Assembly: GCA_028696375.1 (NCBI GenBank)
Contig: JAQVHD010000016.1
Location: 1,921 to 10,600 of the forward strand
Direction: 5' to 3'
Length of the DNA: 8,680 nucleotides
From: Minisyncoccota bacterium
GTDB taxonomy: Bacteria; Patescibacteriota; Minisyncoccia; UBA6257; JAAZHW01
The translations under genes and the position numbers were made by a program. The notes beneath the pieces are model-generated. The model saw nothing but the letters and a program-made list of their open reading frames with translations, was not told the origin of the DNA and made no database searches. This document shows positions 1 to 5,504 of this stretch, piece by piece. The first letter of the stretch is position 1. Every line of letters starts with the position of its first letter.

Positions 1-318
1 GCTTCTTTAACCTTAGGCAGCATTGCAAGCGCCCAAGTATACCCCGGAACGCCATATAATCCCCCTGCTCCGCGTGATCTTAATACGTGGATGGATGTAG
101 TGAATAATATTGCTCGATGGATCTACACCATTGTGTTGGTGGCCGCGGTTATTTTGGGTTTAGTGGCTGCTTTCTCATATATCACTGCAGCTGGTGATTC
201 TAATAAAGTAAAAACTGCTAATAAAATGCTTATTTATGCTGTTATTGCGGTAGTAATTGCCATTTTAGCATTTAGTATTACTAGAATTGTTGGAGGATTA
301 TTGGGGACTCAGATTTAA
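1..318 (+). CDS. VirB2/TrbC-like pilin-type membrane protein, 5'-truncated by the window edge
   Basis: The reading frame is open from base 1, so the gene starts outside the window and the internal ATG at 91 is not its real start. The first visible residues (ASLTLGSIASA, then QVYPG) look like the end of a signal peptide with an A-x-A type cleavage site. A short Pro-rich stretch (PGTPYNPPAPRDL) follows, then a segment starting NTWMDVVNNIARW, a first membrane helix (about IYTIVLVAAVILGLVAAFSYI), a polar loop with TAAGDSNKVKTANK, and a second helix (MLIYAVIAVVIAILAFSITRIV). Signal peptide, two helices and a loop with a G-D/E-x-x-K-V-x-x-A pattern are the layout of small VirB2/TrbC-like proteins, which form conjugative or type IV secretion pili and are frequent in Patescibacteria. 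No secretion ATPase or other partner is visible here, so the role is inferred from family shape only. A hairpin terminator follows 33 nt after the TAA stop. Confidence 0.75.
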   Translation, partial: ASLTLGSIASAQVYPGTPYNPPAPRDLNTWMDVVNNIARWIYTIVLVAAVILGLVAAFSYITAAGDSNKVKTANKMLIYAVIAVVIAILAFSITRIVGGLLGTQI

Positions 319-351
319 AAGAGACGATCTCAAATAAAAGACTAACATACT

Positions 352-375
352 AAACCAGCCTTAGAGGCTGGTTTT
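352..375 (+). terminator. Hairpin terminator between the pilin-like gene and tRNA-Leu
   Basis: A 9-bp inverted repeat, AAACCAGCC / GGCTGGTTT, encloses a 5-nt loop (TTAGA), and the right arm runs into TTTT on the plus strand. It lies 33 nt after the pilin-like stop codon. The reverse strand reads nearly as well, with a T3 tail, so it may also stop transcripts coming leftwards out of tRNA-Leu. The T tract is short, so efficiency is uncertain. Confidence 0.65.
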
Positions 376-401
376 GGATTAAACTAGCGACAATAAATTT
401 G

Positions 402-486
402 TGCCGAGGGAGGGATTTGAACCCTCAACCCCCAAAGGGGACTAGGTCCTAAGCCTAGCGCGTCTGCCAGATTCCGCCACCTCGGC
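402..486 (-). tRNA. tRNA-Leu (anticodon UAG)
   Basis: An 85-nt class II tRNA can be folded by hand. The acceptor stem GCCGAGG/CCTCGGC is perfect with discriminator A. There is a D arm, an anticodon stem CTAGG/CCTAG around the loop CTTAGGA (anticodon TAG), a long variable arm CCCC-TTT-GGGG, and a T arm GAGGG-TTCAAAT-CCCTC. The long variable arm and anticodon make it leucine, reading CUA and by wobble other CUN codons. CCA is not encoded: the bases after the discriminator are CA. Confidence 0.95.
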
Positions 487-540
487 CGTATTTATTTCAG
501 AGACGGAGCAAACATTATGTTCTCACCTCAATTTTTTTCT

Positions 541-1479
541 CTACCTTGTTATAATTAAATCTAAAATTTTAGTAAAGGCATCCTTACTAGTGCCTGCAAT
601 AAAATAATTATCATAGAGAGCATAGTAAAATTCAGCGCCGGTAGAAAATTGGAGAACTGACGCATTAATTGCTCCGATAGTTTGAGGAAGAAATTGAGCA
701 TTGGGTTTGCCTGGATCTTGTAGATATTGAGAAGTGAGAAGTTTAACATTATTTATGATAAATTTTTCAAAATCAATAGCAAAACGAGATTTAAGCGAAG
801 AGAAGGCAGTTACGTTTAAACTGGAGTTATCCATTTGCGCAACGTAAGCAATTGAGTTGGTACCATCTTTACTTGTATAAATTATAAAAGAGAAAGCTTT
901 ATACCATTTGGGTTGATTGCTGAAAGGAATACCCTCAAAATTATTAAAAAGCGTTTTGAGGAATTCCTCTCCCGTTACTAATTCGCCATTGTCTTTTGTA
1001 AAAATAATTTCTTTTACTGTTTCAGGAGCTGTAATAGTATAAAATTGTTTCACTAAAATAGATTCAAAATTTTTAAGAGTAAGATCAAAAGTAACTGATT
1101 CTTGAGGTCCATTATAATTATGAAGGAGAGAGATATATTGAGGTTGGGCTGCGGGAGGTAGAGTATTAGAGGGCGATTGAGGTTTGTGGCCGGTATAAAA
1201 AACTAGACCAATAATAAGGCCTATACCAACAATAGTGGCAATAATAATAATAGGCACCTTCTTCTTTTTTTGAGTAATCTCTTCTGGTGTGACTCGGGTG
1301 GGGAAAAAAGTAACTTCCCCTTTTTTCTTTTGTTCAATCGTTGAGGGTAATTCTTCTAGCGAGCGGCCCAAGATTTTTCCCTCGACGAGACCACCGCCGC
1401 TTTTCCTCATGTCTTCAACATCTGTTTCCAGAGTTCTAATTTTAATTTGAGAAGGGGGTTTTCTTAAAATTTCAGGCAT
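541..1479 (-). CDS. Single-pass membrane protein with exported C-terminal domain, unknown function
   Basis: This 312-aa protein belongs to no family I can name. Residues 1-74 are cytoplasmic in character, with a segment IRTLETDVEDMRKSGGG at about 14-30 and lysine clusters (KKK at 51-53, KKKK at 71-74) before the membrane. Residues about 75-97 form one strongly hydrophobic helix. The positive-inside rule puts the N-terminus in the cytoplasm and residues 98-312 outside. A Pro/Ser/Gln-rich linker (about 99-114) leads to a roughly 200-residue mixed alpha/beta domain without cysteines or an obvious catalytic motif. N-terminal tail, one helix, Pro-rich linker and exported domain is a recurring layout for Patescibacteria hypothetical proteins. 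It is the last gene of the leftward cluster, 51 nt after the permease stop. There is no Shine-Dalgarno, but TATAAT sits 6 nt before the ATG, so it may have its own leaderless transcript. It ends in TAG. Confidence 0.8.
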   Translation of the reverse strand: MPEILRKPPSQIKIRTLETDVEDMRKSGGGLVEGKILGRSLEELPSTIEQKKKGEVTFFPTRVTPEEITQKKKKVPIIIIATIVGIGLIIGLVFYTGHKPQSPSNTLPPAAQPQYISLLHNYNGPQESVTFDLTLKNFESILVKQFYTITAPETVKEIIFTKDNGELVTGEEFLKTLFNNFEGIPFSNQPKWYKAFSFIIYTSKDGTNSIAYVAQMDNSSLNVTAFSSLKSRFAIDFEKFIINNVKLLTSQYLQDPGKPNAQFLPQTIGAINASVLQFSTGAEFYYALYDNYFIAGTSKDAFTKILDLIITR

Positions 1480-1485
1480 ATATAA

Positions 1486-1491
1486 ATTATA
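1486..1491 (-). promoter_or_regulatory. -10-like hexamer just before the 541-1479 gene (possible leaderless start)
   Basis: Read on the minus strand, a perfect TATAAT ends 6 nt before the ATG at 1479. The region where a -35 box should sit is only a T run, so promoter strength is uncertain and the match could be chance in an AT-rich spacer. If active, transcription would begin at or within 1-2 nt of the ATG. No Shine-Dalgarno is present. Confidence 0.4.
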
Positions 1492-1530
1492 TTTAAAAAA
1501 TTTTTAATAAAAAATACCCAGAGCATTAAT

Positions 1531-2700
1531 TTAAACGGCTATTCCGATAATTTCTAAAACAGCGCCTAATATTAAAAGAGCAATAAGAATAATTCTTACT
1601 GTCGGAGATATTTTTAAAACAAAAGGGGGCTGAAGAAAGCCTTTTTGTTGGGATTGTTTGTGAATGAGAAGAGTGATAATACTTTCAATACCTAAAACTG
1701 CAGCGCCTAAGAAACTAATAATTTGAATAAAATTATGGATGCCAAGCTGATAAAGAATTAATGGCAAGAAGATGCTGACGGTCCAGGCAGCTAAATTTTT
1801 GAAATTAAGATCAAATACAAGAGAATTCTTAAAATTGAGAGCAAGGATGAAATATGAGGTGATGACGAGAAGAATGCCCAATAAATCAGTAACAATACCT
1901 AGCCAAGGATTAATATTTACTAATTGAGGCACTAAATCGATACTTATGTTGTGAGAGCCCATGATTCCTACTGCTCCTAAGCAAAAGATTAAATAGAGAA
2001 TAGCTGGAATTATTGTGCCCCGCAGAATAGGTTTTTTAAAATTAATTTCTCTAGGCGTAATAGATTGCTTACGAAAATAAGAATAAATTTCTGGTACAGC
2101 GGAAGCACCAGAAAGAGCAAAAAGCAAAACCCCATAAGGCAAAAGAAATTGGGAAAAATTGATCAAGGGGACATTGCTTAAATTGAGGTGGGGTAAGCCC
2201 AAAATAGCAAAGACAACAATAAAAGCGGTAATTACAATTAGACTGATCATTTCGCCACCACCTATAAATCTAATACCAAGCACTGTTCCAGCAGAACCGA
2301 GTAGCCAAAAAATCAGAACAGATTGCCATTGATTTAGAGGATGATTAATAATTTGAGAAAAATTTTGGAGAAATTGCCCCCCCATAATTAAATAAGCTAA
2401 AAGACATCCCCCAATACTAATAAATGTTGTGACGGTAATTAATTTTTTTGCCCATTTGCCTAAATAAATTTCAGCCATTCCAATAAAACGATGTTCACCT
2501 TCGGTACGTAATAGTGATTCACCATAAGACAGATGGGTAGCCAAACAAATTAAAGTAACCAAAATGAGATAAATAATAAATAACAGCGAGCCCGATTGAA
2601 TGAAAATATAAGGCAATGTAAAGAGGCCGGCACCCAAGATGGTGCCAGCTAAAATAGAAGAAGTTGTAAAATAGGTGCTGATTTTTTTAGATAGACTCAT
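1531..2700 (-). CDS. Aromatic amino acid permease-type transporter (Trp/Tyr permease family, APC superfamily)
   Basis: This 389-aa polytopic membrane protein has about 10-11 hydrophobic segments. Near the N-terminus, residues 16-31 read ILAGTILGAGLFTLPY, the G-x-x-x-G-A-G-x-x-x-L-P signature of the first broken helix that binds substrate in amino acid permeases of the HAAAP and related APC families. A later helix, PYGVLLFALSGASAVPEI, is also typical of the Trp_Tyr_perm family. It probably sits in the cytoplasmic membrane and imports an amino acid by ion symport. The exact substrate cannot be told from sequence. The gene starts 6 nt after the MgtC stop, so the two are almost certainly co-transcribed. 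No Shine-Dalgarno is visible before the ATG. Import of amino acids fits an organism with poor biosynthetic capacity. Confidence 0.82.
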   Translation of the reverse strand: MSLSKKISTYFTTSSILAGTILGAGLFTLPYIFIQSGSLLFIIYLILVTLICLATHLSYGESLLRTEGEHRFIGMAEIYLGKWAKKLITVTTFISIGGCLLAYLIMGGQFLQNFSQIINHPLNQWQSVLIFWLLGSAGTVLGIRFIGGGEMISLIVITAFIVVFAILGLPHLNLSNVPLINFSQFLLPYGVLLFALSGASAVPEIYSYFRKQSITPREINFKKPILRGTIIPAILYLIFCLGAVGIMGSHNISIDLVPQLVNINPWLGIVTDLLGILLVITSYFILALNFKNSLVFDLNFKNLAAWTVSIFLPLILYQLGIHNFIQIISFLGAAVLGIESIITLLIHKQSQQKGFLQPPFVLKISPTVRIILIALLILGAVLEIIGIAV

Positions 2701-2706
2701 TCTTGC

Positions 2707-3150
2707 TTATGTTAATTTTTTTGTTAGGCGATTTTCGATAAAAAAGTAAAAAACAATTAAGACAATAAGGACGAGACAAGTTGAAAGGATAGCGAGGGTG
2801 TATAAACCAAAACCTACGGCCATACCAATTGCTGCTGTTACCCACAAACTGGCGGCTGTAGTAATGCCTCGGATTTGCGATTTTTGATAGATGATCACGC
2901 CAGCTCCTACAAATCCAATGCCGACAATAATTTGTGAAGCAATACGGGAAGGATCAAAAGAAAAATTAGGTGTATTAGCATAACGCAGTGCTAACATTTC
3001 AGAGATAATAGTAAAAATTGTCGAGCCTAAAGAAACAAGGGCATAAGTTCGGAAACCTGCTGGTTTTCGAGCCAATTGCCTTTCTAATCCAATAAGGGAT
3101 CCCAAAAATAAAGAAAGAAGCAATTGACCTAAAATAACAAGATCGTTCAT
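2707..3150 (-). CDS. MgtC/SapB family membrane protein, short form
   Basis: The 147-aa protein has four to five membrane helices. The conserved MgtC pieces are clear: G-S-L-I-G-L-E-R-Q at 17-25, K-P-A-G-F-R-T at 29-35, L-V-S-L-G-S at 38-43, D-P-S-R-I-A-x-Q-I at 66-74, G-I-G-F-V-G-A-G at 77-84, then G-I-T-T-A-A-S-L-W-V. Canonical MgtC proteins are about 220-230 aa because of a C-terminal soluble ACT-like domain. This one stops after the membrane part, like many SapB-type proteins. MgtC is known for growth at low magnesium and modulation of membrane ATPase, but the biochemical role of short forms is unclear. It lies 18 nt after the EF-like gene and 6 nt before the permease, inside an apparent operon, and has no Shine-Dalgarno. 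Confidence 0.9.
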   Translation of the reverse strand: MNDLVILGQLLLSLFLGSLIGLERQLARKPAGFRTYALVSLGSTIFTIISEMLALRYANTPNFSFDPSRIASQIIVGIGFVGAGVIIYQKSQIRGITTAASLWVTAAIGMAVGFGLYTLAILSTCLVLIVLIVFYFFIENRLTKKLT

Positions 3151-3168
3151 TGTGAATAAAAATTTTGA

Positions 3169-3456
3169 TTATTCGACCAAATACACCTCATTTCCATCGT
3201 GAACTTTTTGATCCACTTTAATACCCACTTCGTCACCTTTTTTGGCTTTTTGGACGGATTGATGTTCTATTTGGATTGAAGTAACTTCTTGCTCAAACAA
3301 ATCGCCCAAATTACTCCGGAAAAGAATGCGATCGCCCACAGCCAAAGGAGCTTTTAATTTTAAAGCGGCTACTCCGATTTTATCAAAGTAATGAGTAACA
3401 ACTCCTATTAATTTTTCATTTTTTTCTTTAGCTTTAGAATTTGTTTTGGTAGGCAT
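3169..3456 (-). CDS. Stand-alone EF-Tu domain 2-like / U32-C-terminal-like beta-barrel protein
   Basis: This 95-aa protein starts with a lysine-rich tail (residues 2-15). It then reads IGVVTHYFDKIGVAALKL (about 17-34), PLAVGDRILF (38-47), FEQEVTSIQIEHQSVQKAKKGDEVGIKV and ends with DGNEVYLVE. The order G-x-V-T-H-Y-F, L-x-V-G-D, S-x-Q-x-x-H and A-K-K-G-D-E-V-G is that of the small barrel found as domain 2 of translational GTPases and at the C-terminus of U32 peptidases. Such proteins are annotated as 'translation elongation factor-like'. There is no GTPase domain, so it is not an elongation factor. Its partner is unknown, and nucleic acid or ribosome binding is only a guess from the fold and basic tail. 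It lies 46 nt after the LOG-like gene, with a possible promoter in that gap, and 18 nt before mgtC. Confidence 0.8.
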   Translation of the reverse strand: MPTKTNSKAKEKNEKLIGVVTHYFDKIGVAALKLKAPLAVGDRILFRSNLGDLFEQEVTSIQIEHQSVQKAKKGDEVGIKVDQKVHDGNEVYLVE

Positions 3457-3464
3457 GGTTTATT

Positions 3465-3493
3465 TTTATAAATCGACCTTTAAAACTTATTAA
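3465..3493 (-). promoter_or_regulatory. Possible promoter for the EF-like gene (leaderless geometry)
   Basis: On the minus strand TTAATA (3493-3488) and TATAAA (3470-3465) are separated by 17 nt, each a partial match to the sigma-70 boxes. The -10 ends 8 nt before the ATG at 3456, so the transcript would start at the start codon. No Shine-Dalgarno is present. AT richness makes chance matches likely, so this is moderate evidence. Confidence 0.4.
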
Positions 3494-3502
3494 TTTAATG
3501 TT

Positions 3503-4063
3503 TCATTGATTTTTTTCCTGCAAAATACTTTCTATCAATTCTTCAACGAGAGCTTTCGGATCACTATTAAAGATAACCGGGCCCGGCCCTCGAAAGGCCT
3601 TATCGATAATCTGGCGCATCATATCCGCCATTCCACCAGTGCCTTCCAAAACGCCAATTAATCGATTTTCTTCAAAAGCGACAGTGAACTCATTCAAAGT
3701 TCCCATCCGGCCGCAAATTGTAATCACAGCATCAGCAGAACGCGTTAGTAAAAGATTACGACCTGCATAGCCTGCGCCGGTGTAAATGATTAAATCATGA
3801 TAATCAATGGGCAGGTGATATTTGTTAATGTGTTCTTTTTCTGAAATAGCTGGAGATAGGCCAATTACCATCCCCCCTGCTTGTTTAGCTGCTTTGGCGA
3901 CCCAATAAGGAGCGCCTGTAGTAGCGCCAGTAACAACTATACAGTCACGTTTTACTAACTCTTCGCCTAGTTTCATAGAAAGTTCCATAGCCTTAGCACT
4001 GCAATGACCCGTTTCGGCCGCTCCGGAAATGGCGATTTTAATTTTAGGTTTAAAAATTTCCAT
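3503..4063 (-). CDS. LOG-related SLOG-type Rossmann-fold nucleotide-binding protein
   Basis: With the chosen ATG at 4063 the protein is 186 aa. It begins MEIFKPKIKIAISG, a beta strand running into the first Rossmann glycine. Next come VVTGATTGAPYWVAKAAKQAGG (second strand and glycine loop), GRNLLLTRSADAVITI, and C-G-R-M-G-T-L-N-E-F at about 117-126. The order matches LOG/TIGR00725-type proteins, whose signature is P-G-G-x-G-T-x-x-E. Here Pro-Gly-Gly is Cys-Gly-Arg, while G-T-x-x-E is kept. Classical LOG enzymes release the base from cytokinin-type nucleotides. The altered motif makes a nucleotide-binding or sensing role as likely, so I assign no reaction. An in-frame ATG at 4090 would add nine residues (MNLFCIIIY), but these are encoded across the TATAAT box and do not suit the fold, so the downstream ATG is preferred. 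This first gene of the leftward cluster ends in TGA. Confidence 0.8.
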   Translation of the reverse strand: MEIFKPKIKIAISGAAETGHCSAKAMELSMKLGEELVKRDCIVVTGATTGAPYWVAKAAKQAGGMVIGLSPAISEKEHINKYHLPIDYHDLIIYTGAGYAGRNLLLTRSADAVITICGRMGTLNEFTVAFEENRLIGVLEGTGGMADMMRQIIDKAFRGPGPVIFNSDPKALVEELIESILQEKNQ

Positions 4064-4070
4064 ATAGATA

Positions 4071-4097
4071 ATTATACAAAATAAATTCAAAAATCAA
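4071..4097 (-). promoter_or_regulatory. Promoter for the LOG-like gene (leaderless geometry)
   Basis: On the minus strand a perfect TATAAT (4076-4071) ends exactly 7 nt before the preferred ATG at 4063. A TTGATT (4097-4092) lies 15 nt upstream, a short but tolerable spacer. The predicted start of transcription falls on or next to the ATG, and there is no Shine-Dalgarno. The -35 region is made of two heptad repeat units of the TTTTGAN type. Confidence 0.5.
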
Positions 4098-4198
4098 AAG
4101 TCCCGTCTGAGGCGGTAGGCAAAAGCCAGAAGCTGCGATAAACGATAACACAAATATAAATTTAAAATTTTAATCTCTAAAAGGCCAATATTAAATTA

Positions 4199-4223
4199 AA
4201 AAAGAGCGGTTTCCGCTCTTTTT
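4199..4223 (-). terminator. Strong rho-independent terminator after the 82-aa cysteine protein
   Basis: An 11-bp perfect inverted repeat, AAAAAGAGCGG / CCGCTCTTTTT, encloses a 3-nt loop. On the minus strand the right arm ends in a run of six T. It begins 20 nt after the stop of the gene at 4243-4491 and separates the PHP and cysteine-protein transcript from the LOG-like gene downstream. Confidence 0.9.
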
Positions 4224-4242
4224 AGGTTTTTAAAGTTGACGA

Positions 4243-4491
4243 TTATAATTCAATGAGTTTCTTAATAGTTGGATCGTTAAAATCAATAATCCAGGCACAT
4301 CCTTCTTTAATCAAGCCGTAACGGACAGCATTAGAAAGACCAATTACTCTGCAGCTGTTTTTATCTCTGACATAAATAATAATATTTTTCTGATCCAGAT
4401 ATTTTCCGCTGATATTTTTACAACGGCAACTCTTTAAATGTTTAGTAAGTGGAACAACCGAATGACATAAATCGCAGGCTAAAAGTTTCAT
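4243..4491 (-). CDS. Small cysteine-motif (zinc-ribbon-like) protein, unknown function
   Basis: This 82-aa protein begins MKLLACDLCHSVVPL, giving C6-x-x-C9, followed by H18-L-K-S-C22-R-C24, then G-K-Y-L-D at about 29-33. A four-cysteine set (C6, C9, C22, C24) with nearby H10 and H18 could bind one zinc ion. Small proteins of unknown function that start MKLL-x-C-x-x-C and carry a C-x-C plus G-K-Y-x-D are known to me from other bacteria, but I cannot give a name or function. The rest contains IIIYVRDKNSCRVIGLSNAVRYG and a C-terminal WIIDFNDPTIKKLIEL, with no membrane helix. A perfect AGGAGG 5 nt before the ATG is the strongest ribosome binding site in the window, so it is a real and probably well-translated gene. 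It lies 49 nt after the PHP gene and is followed by a strong terminator. Confidence 0.75.
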   Translation of the reverse strand: MKLLACDLCHSVVPLTKHLKSCRCKNISGKYLDQKNIIIYVRDKNSCRVIGLSNAVRYGLIKEGCAWIIDFNDPTIKKLIEL

Positions 4492-4496
4492 TTTTC

Positions 4497-4502
4497 CCTC
4501 CT
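4497..4502 (-). promoter_or_regulatory. Consensus Shine-Dalgarno (AGGAGG) of the 82-aa protein
   Basis: On the minus strand AGGAGG is followed by GAAAA and the ATG, a 5-nt spacer. It fixes the start at 4491 and contrasts with the SD-less starts of most neighbouring genes. Confidence 0.85.
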
Positions 4503-4540
4503 ATTTTGTATTATTAAATTACGTTTATGATTTTACTTTT

Positions 4541-5365
4541 TTATTTAAACTTATTCAATATTTTTTGGTATGCTCCATTGGGAATTTTGATCCCTGGATT
4601 GTATGCAGATAAATGAAAACCGTGCCAATCACTGCCAGCAGTTGCTAATAAATGATATTTAAGAGCTGTTTTCTCTAGTATTTGAATAGTAGTCACATCA
4701 TCTTTTGCGGTATAAACCTCAATACCATCTAAACCAAAATTGGTTAATTTTTCGAGAAGGGAATCAAACCGTTGGTTAATCAAATTACTTGGATGGGCTA
4801 ATACGGCTAATCCATCATTTTCTTTGATAAGAGAAATGGCCTCTTTTGGACTCATCATCCAGGAATTATCTTCCTCAACAAAGACTTCCGGCAGCAGTTC
4901 TTGAAAAGTAGCCTTGCCGCCTATAAATTTCAATAATTTCTGAACTAATTGATTTCGGCTTACATAAATACTGGGTATTTCCCTTTTGATTTCATCATAA
5001 TTGAACTGGGTTTTATATTGACGGTTGATTTTTTTAATTATTTTTTTCGCCCGTTCATTATAACCATGAATTGTCGGTGTCATTGCCTCATTAATTTTTT
5101 TAATGTTAAAAGAGTGGGAGTAGCCGACAATGTGGAGGGCCGTGCCAGCTTGCTTTTCAAAAGTAGATATTTCGATGCCAGGAACAAATAAGATATTTTG
5201 TTGAGAAGCCTCTTTTTTTATTTGGTTTAGATCTGAAGAAATAAAATTATGATCGGTGATTGAAAAAAGGCTTAATTTATTTTGAATAGCCAGTTTTAGC
5301 AAATTACGAGGAGCTAATTCCCCATCCGAATAAAAAGAATGAAGATGCAAGTCGATAATTTTCAT
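4541..5365 (-). CDS. PHP-domain phosphoesterase (TrpH/YciV-like)
   Basis: The 274-aa protein carries the PHP metal motifs in order: D5-L-H7-L-H9-S-F-Y-S-D14-G (motif I), T-D38-H39-N (II), P-G-I-E65-I-S plus H78-I-V-G-Y (III), L-A-H191-P, and G-S-D246-W-H248-G (IV). An insertion of mostly helices lies between about 90 and 180, as in TrpH/YciV relatives. Characterised members hydrolyse 3',5'-nucleoside bisphosphates or trim RNA 5' ends with a cluster of divalent metals. It is probably cytoplasmic, with no signal peptide. The usual TDHD reads TDHN, and the R-P-H common in the insertion reads R137-N-Q here, so activity is likely but not certain. It lies 51 nt after tRNA-Lys and 49 nt before the cysteine protein, all on the minus strand. 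Only a weak purine stretch (GAAAAGA) precedes the ATG. Confidence 0.87.
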   Translation of the reverse strand: MKIIDLHLHSFYSDGELAPRNLLKLAIQNKLSLFSITDHNFISSDLNQIKKEASQQNILFVPGIEISTFEKQAGTALHIVGYSHSFNIKKINEAMTPTIHGYNERAKKIIKKINRQYKTQFNYDEIKREIPSIYVSRNQLVQKLLKFIGGKATFQELLPEVFVEEDNSWMMSPKEAISLIKENDGLAVLAHPSNLINQRFDSLLEKLTNFGLDGIEVYTAKDDVTTIQILEKTALKYHLLATAGSDWHGFHLSAYNPGIKIPNGAYQKILNKFK

Positions 5366-5383
5366 ATCTTTTCAACTGTTTAA

Positions 5384-5411
5384 TTTTGAGATTTGCACTT
5401 TGAGTTTTATT
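5384..5411 (+). repeat. Phased heptanucleotide repeat block 1 (between PHP gene and tRNA-Lys)
   Basis: Four 7-nt units in phase read TTTTGAG, ATTTGCA, CTTTGAG, TTTTATT on the plus strand. The first two are nearly the same as two units at 8381-8394 beside tRNA-Pro, and both blocks then run into TTATTTATT. They fill most of the 51-nt gap. Confidence 0.6.
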
Positions 5412-5416
5412 TATTG

Positions 5417-5489
5417 TCCGCCCAGCAGGACTCGAACCTGCAACCGTTTGCTTAAGAGGCAACTGCTCTACCAATTGAGCTATGGGCGG
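5417..5489 (-). tRNA. tRNA-Lys (anticodon CUU)
   Basis: A 73-nt tRNA folds by hand. It has acceptor CCGCCCA/TGGGCGG with discriminator A, D arm GCTC-AATTGGTA-GAGC, anticodon loop CTCTTAA (anticodon CTT) on the stem GTTGC/GCAAA, variable CGGTT, and T arm GCAGG-TTCGAGT-CCTGC. The top pair of the anticodon stem (27-43) is G-A, a mismatch; the other four pair. Reading the acceptor as 7 bp starting at CCGCCCA is the only way to keep an uninterrupted T stem and acceptor. CCA is not encoded. Confidence 0.95.
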
Positions 5490-5504
5490 AGTAAAAACGC
5501 GGAA

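Noticed and set aside
561..749. Second minus-strand frame of 62 codons inside the 541-1479 gene
   Set aside because: It is an out-of-frame shadow within a longer gene with clear domain layout, and has no start signal.
3503..3505. Possible recoded UGA (as in Absconditabacteria/Gracilibacteria)
   Set aside because: The only gene-ending TGA stands at the normal family end of the LOG-like protein, and no gene has an in-frame UGA, so the standard stop meaning fits.
4100..4135. GC-richer stretch with GTCTGAGGCGGTAGGC upstream of the LOG-like gene
   Set aside because: It resembles short dispersed spacer repeats, but only one clear copy is seen here (TCTGCCGGGAG at 6470-6480 is only loosely similar), so it is not called as a repeat.
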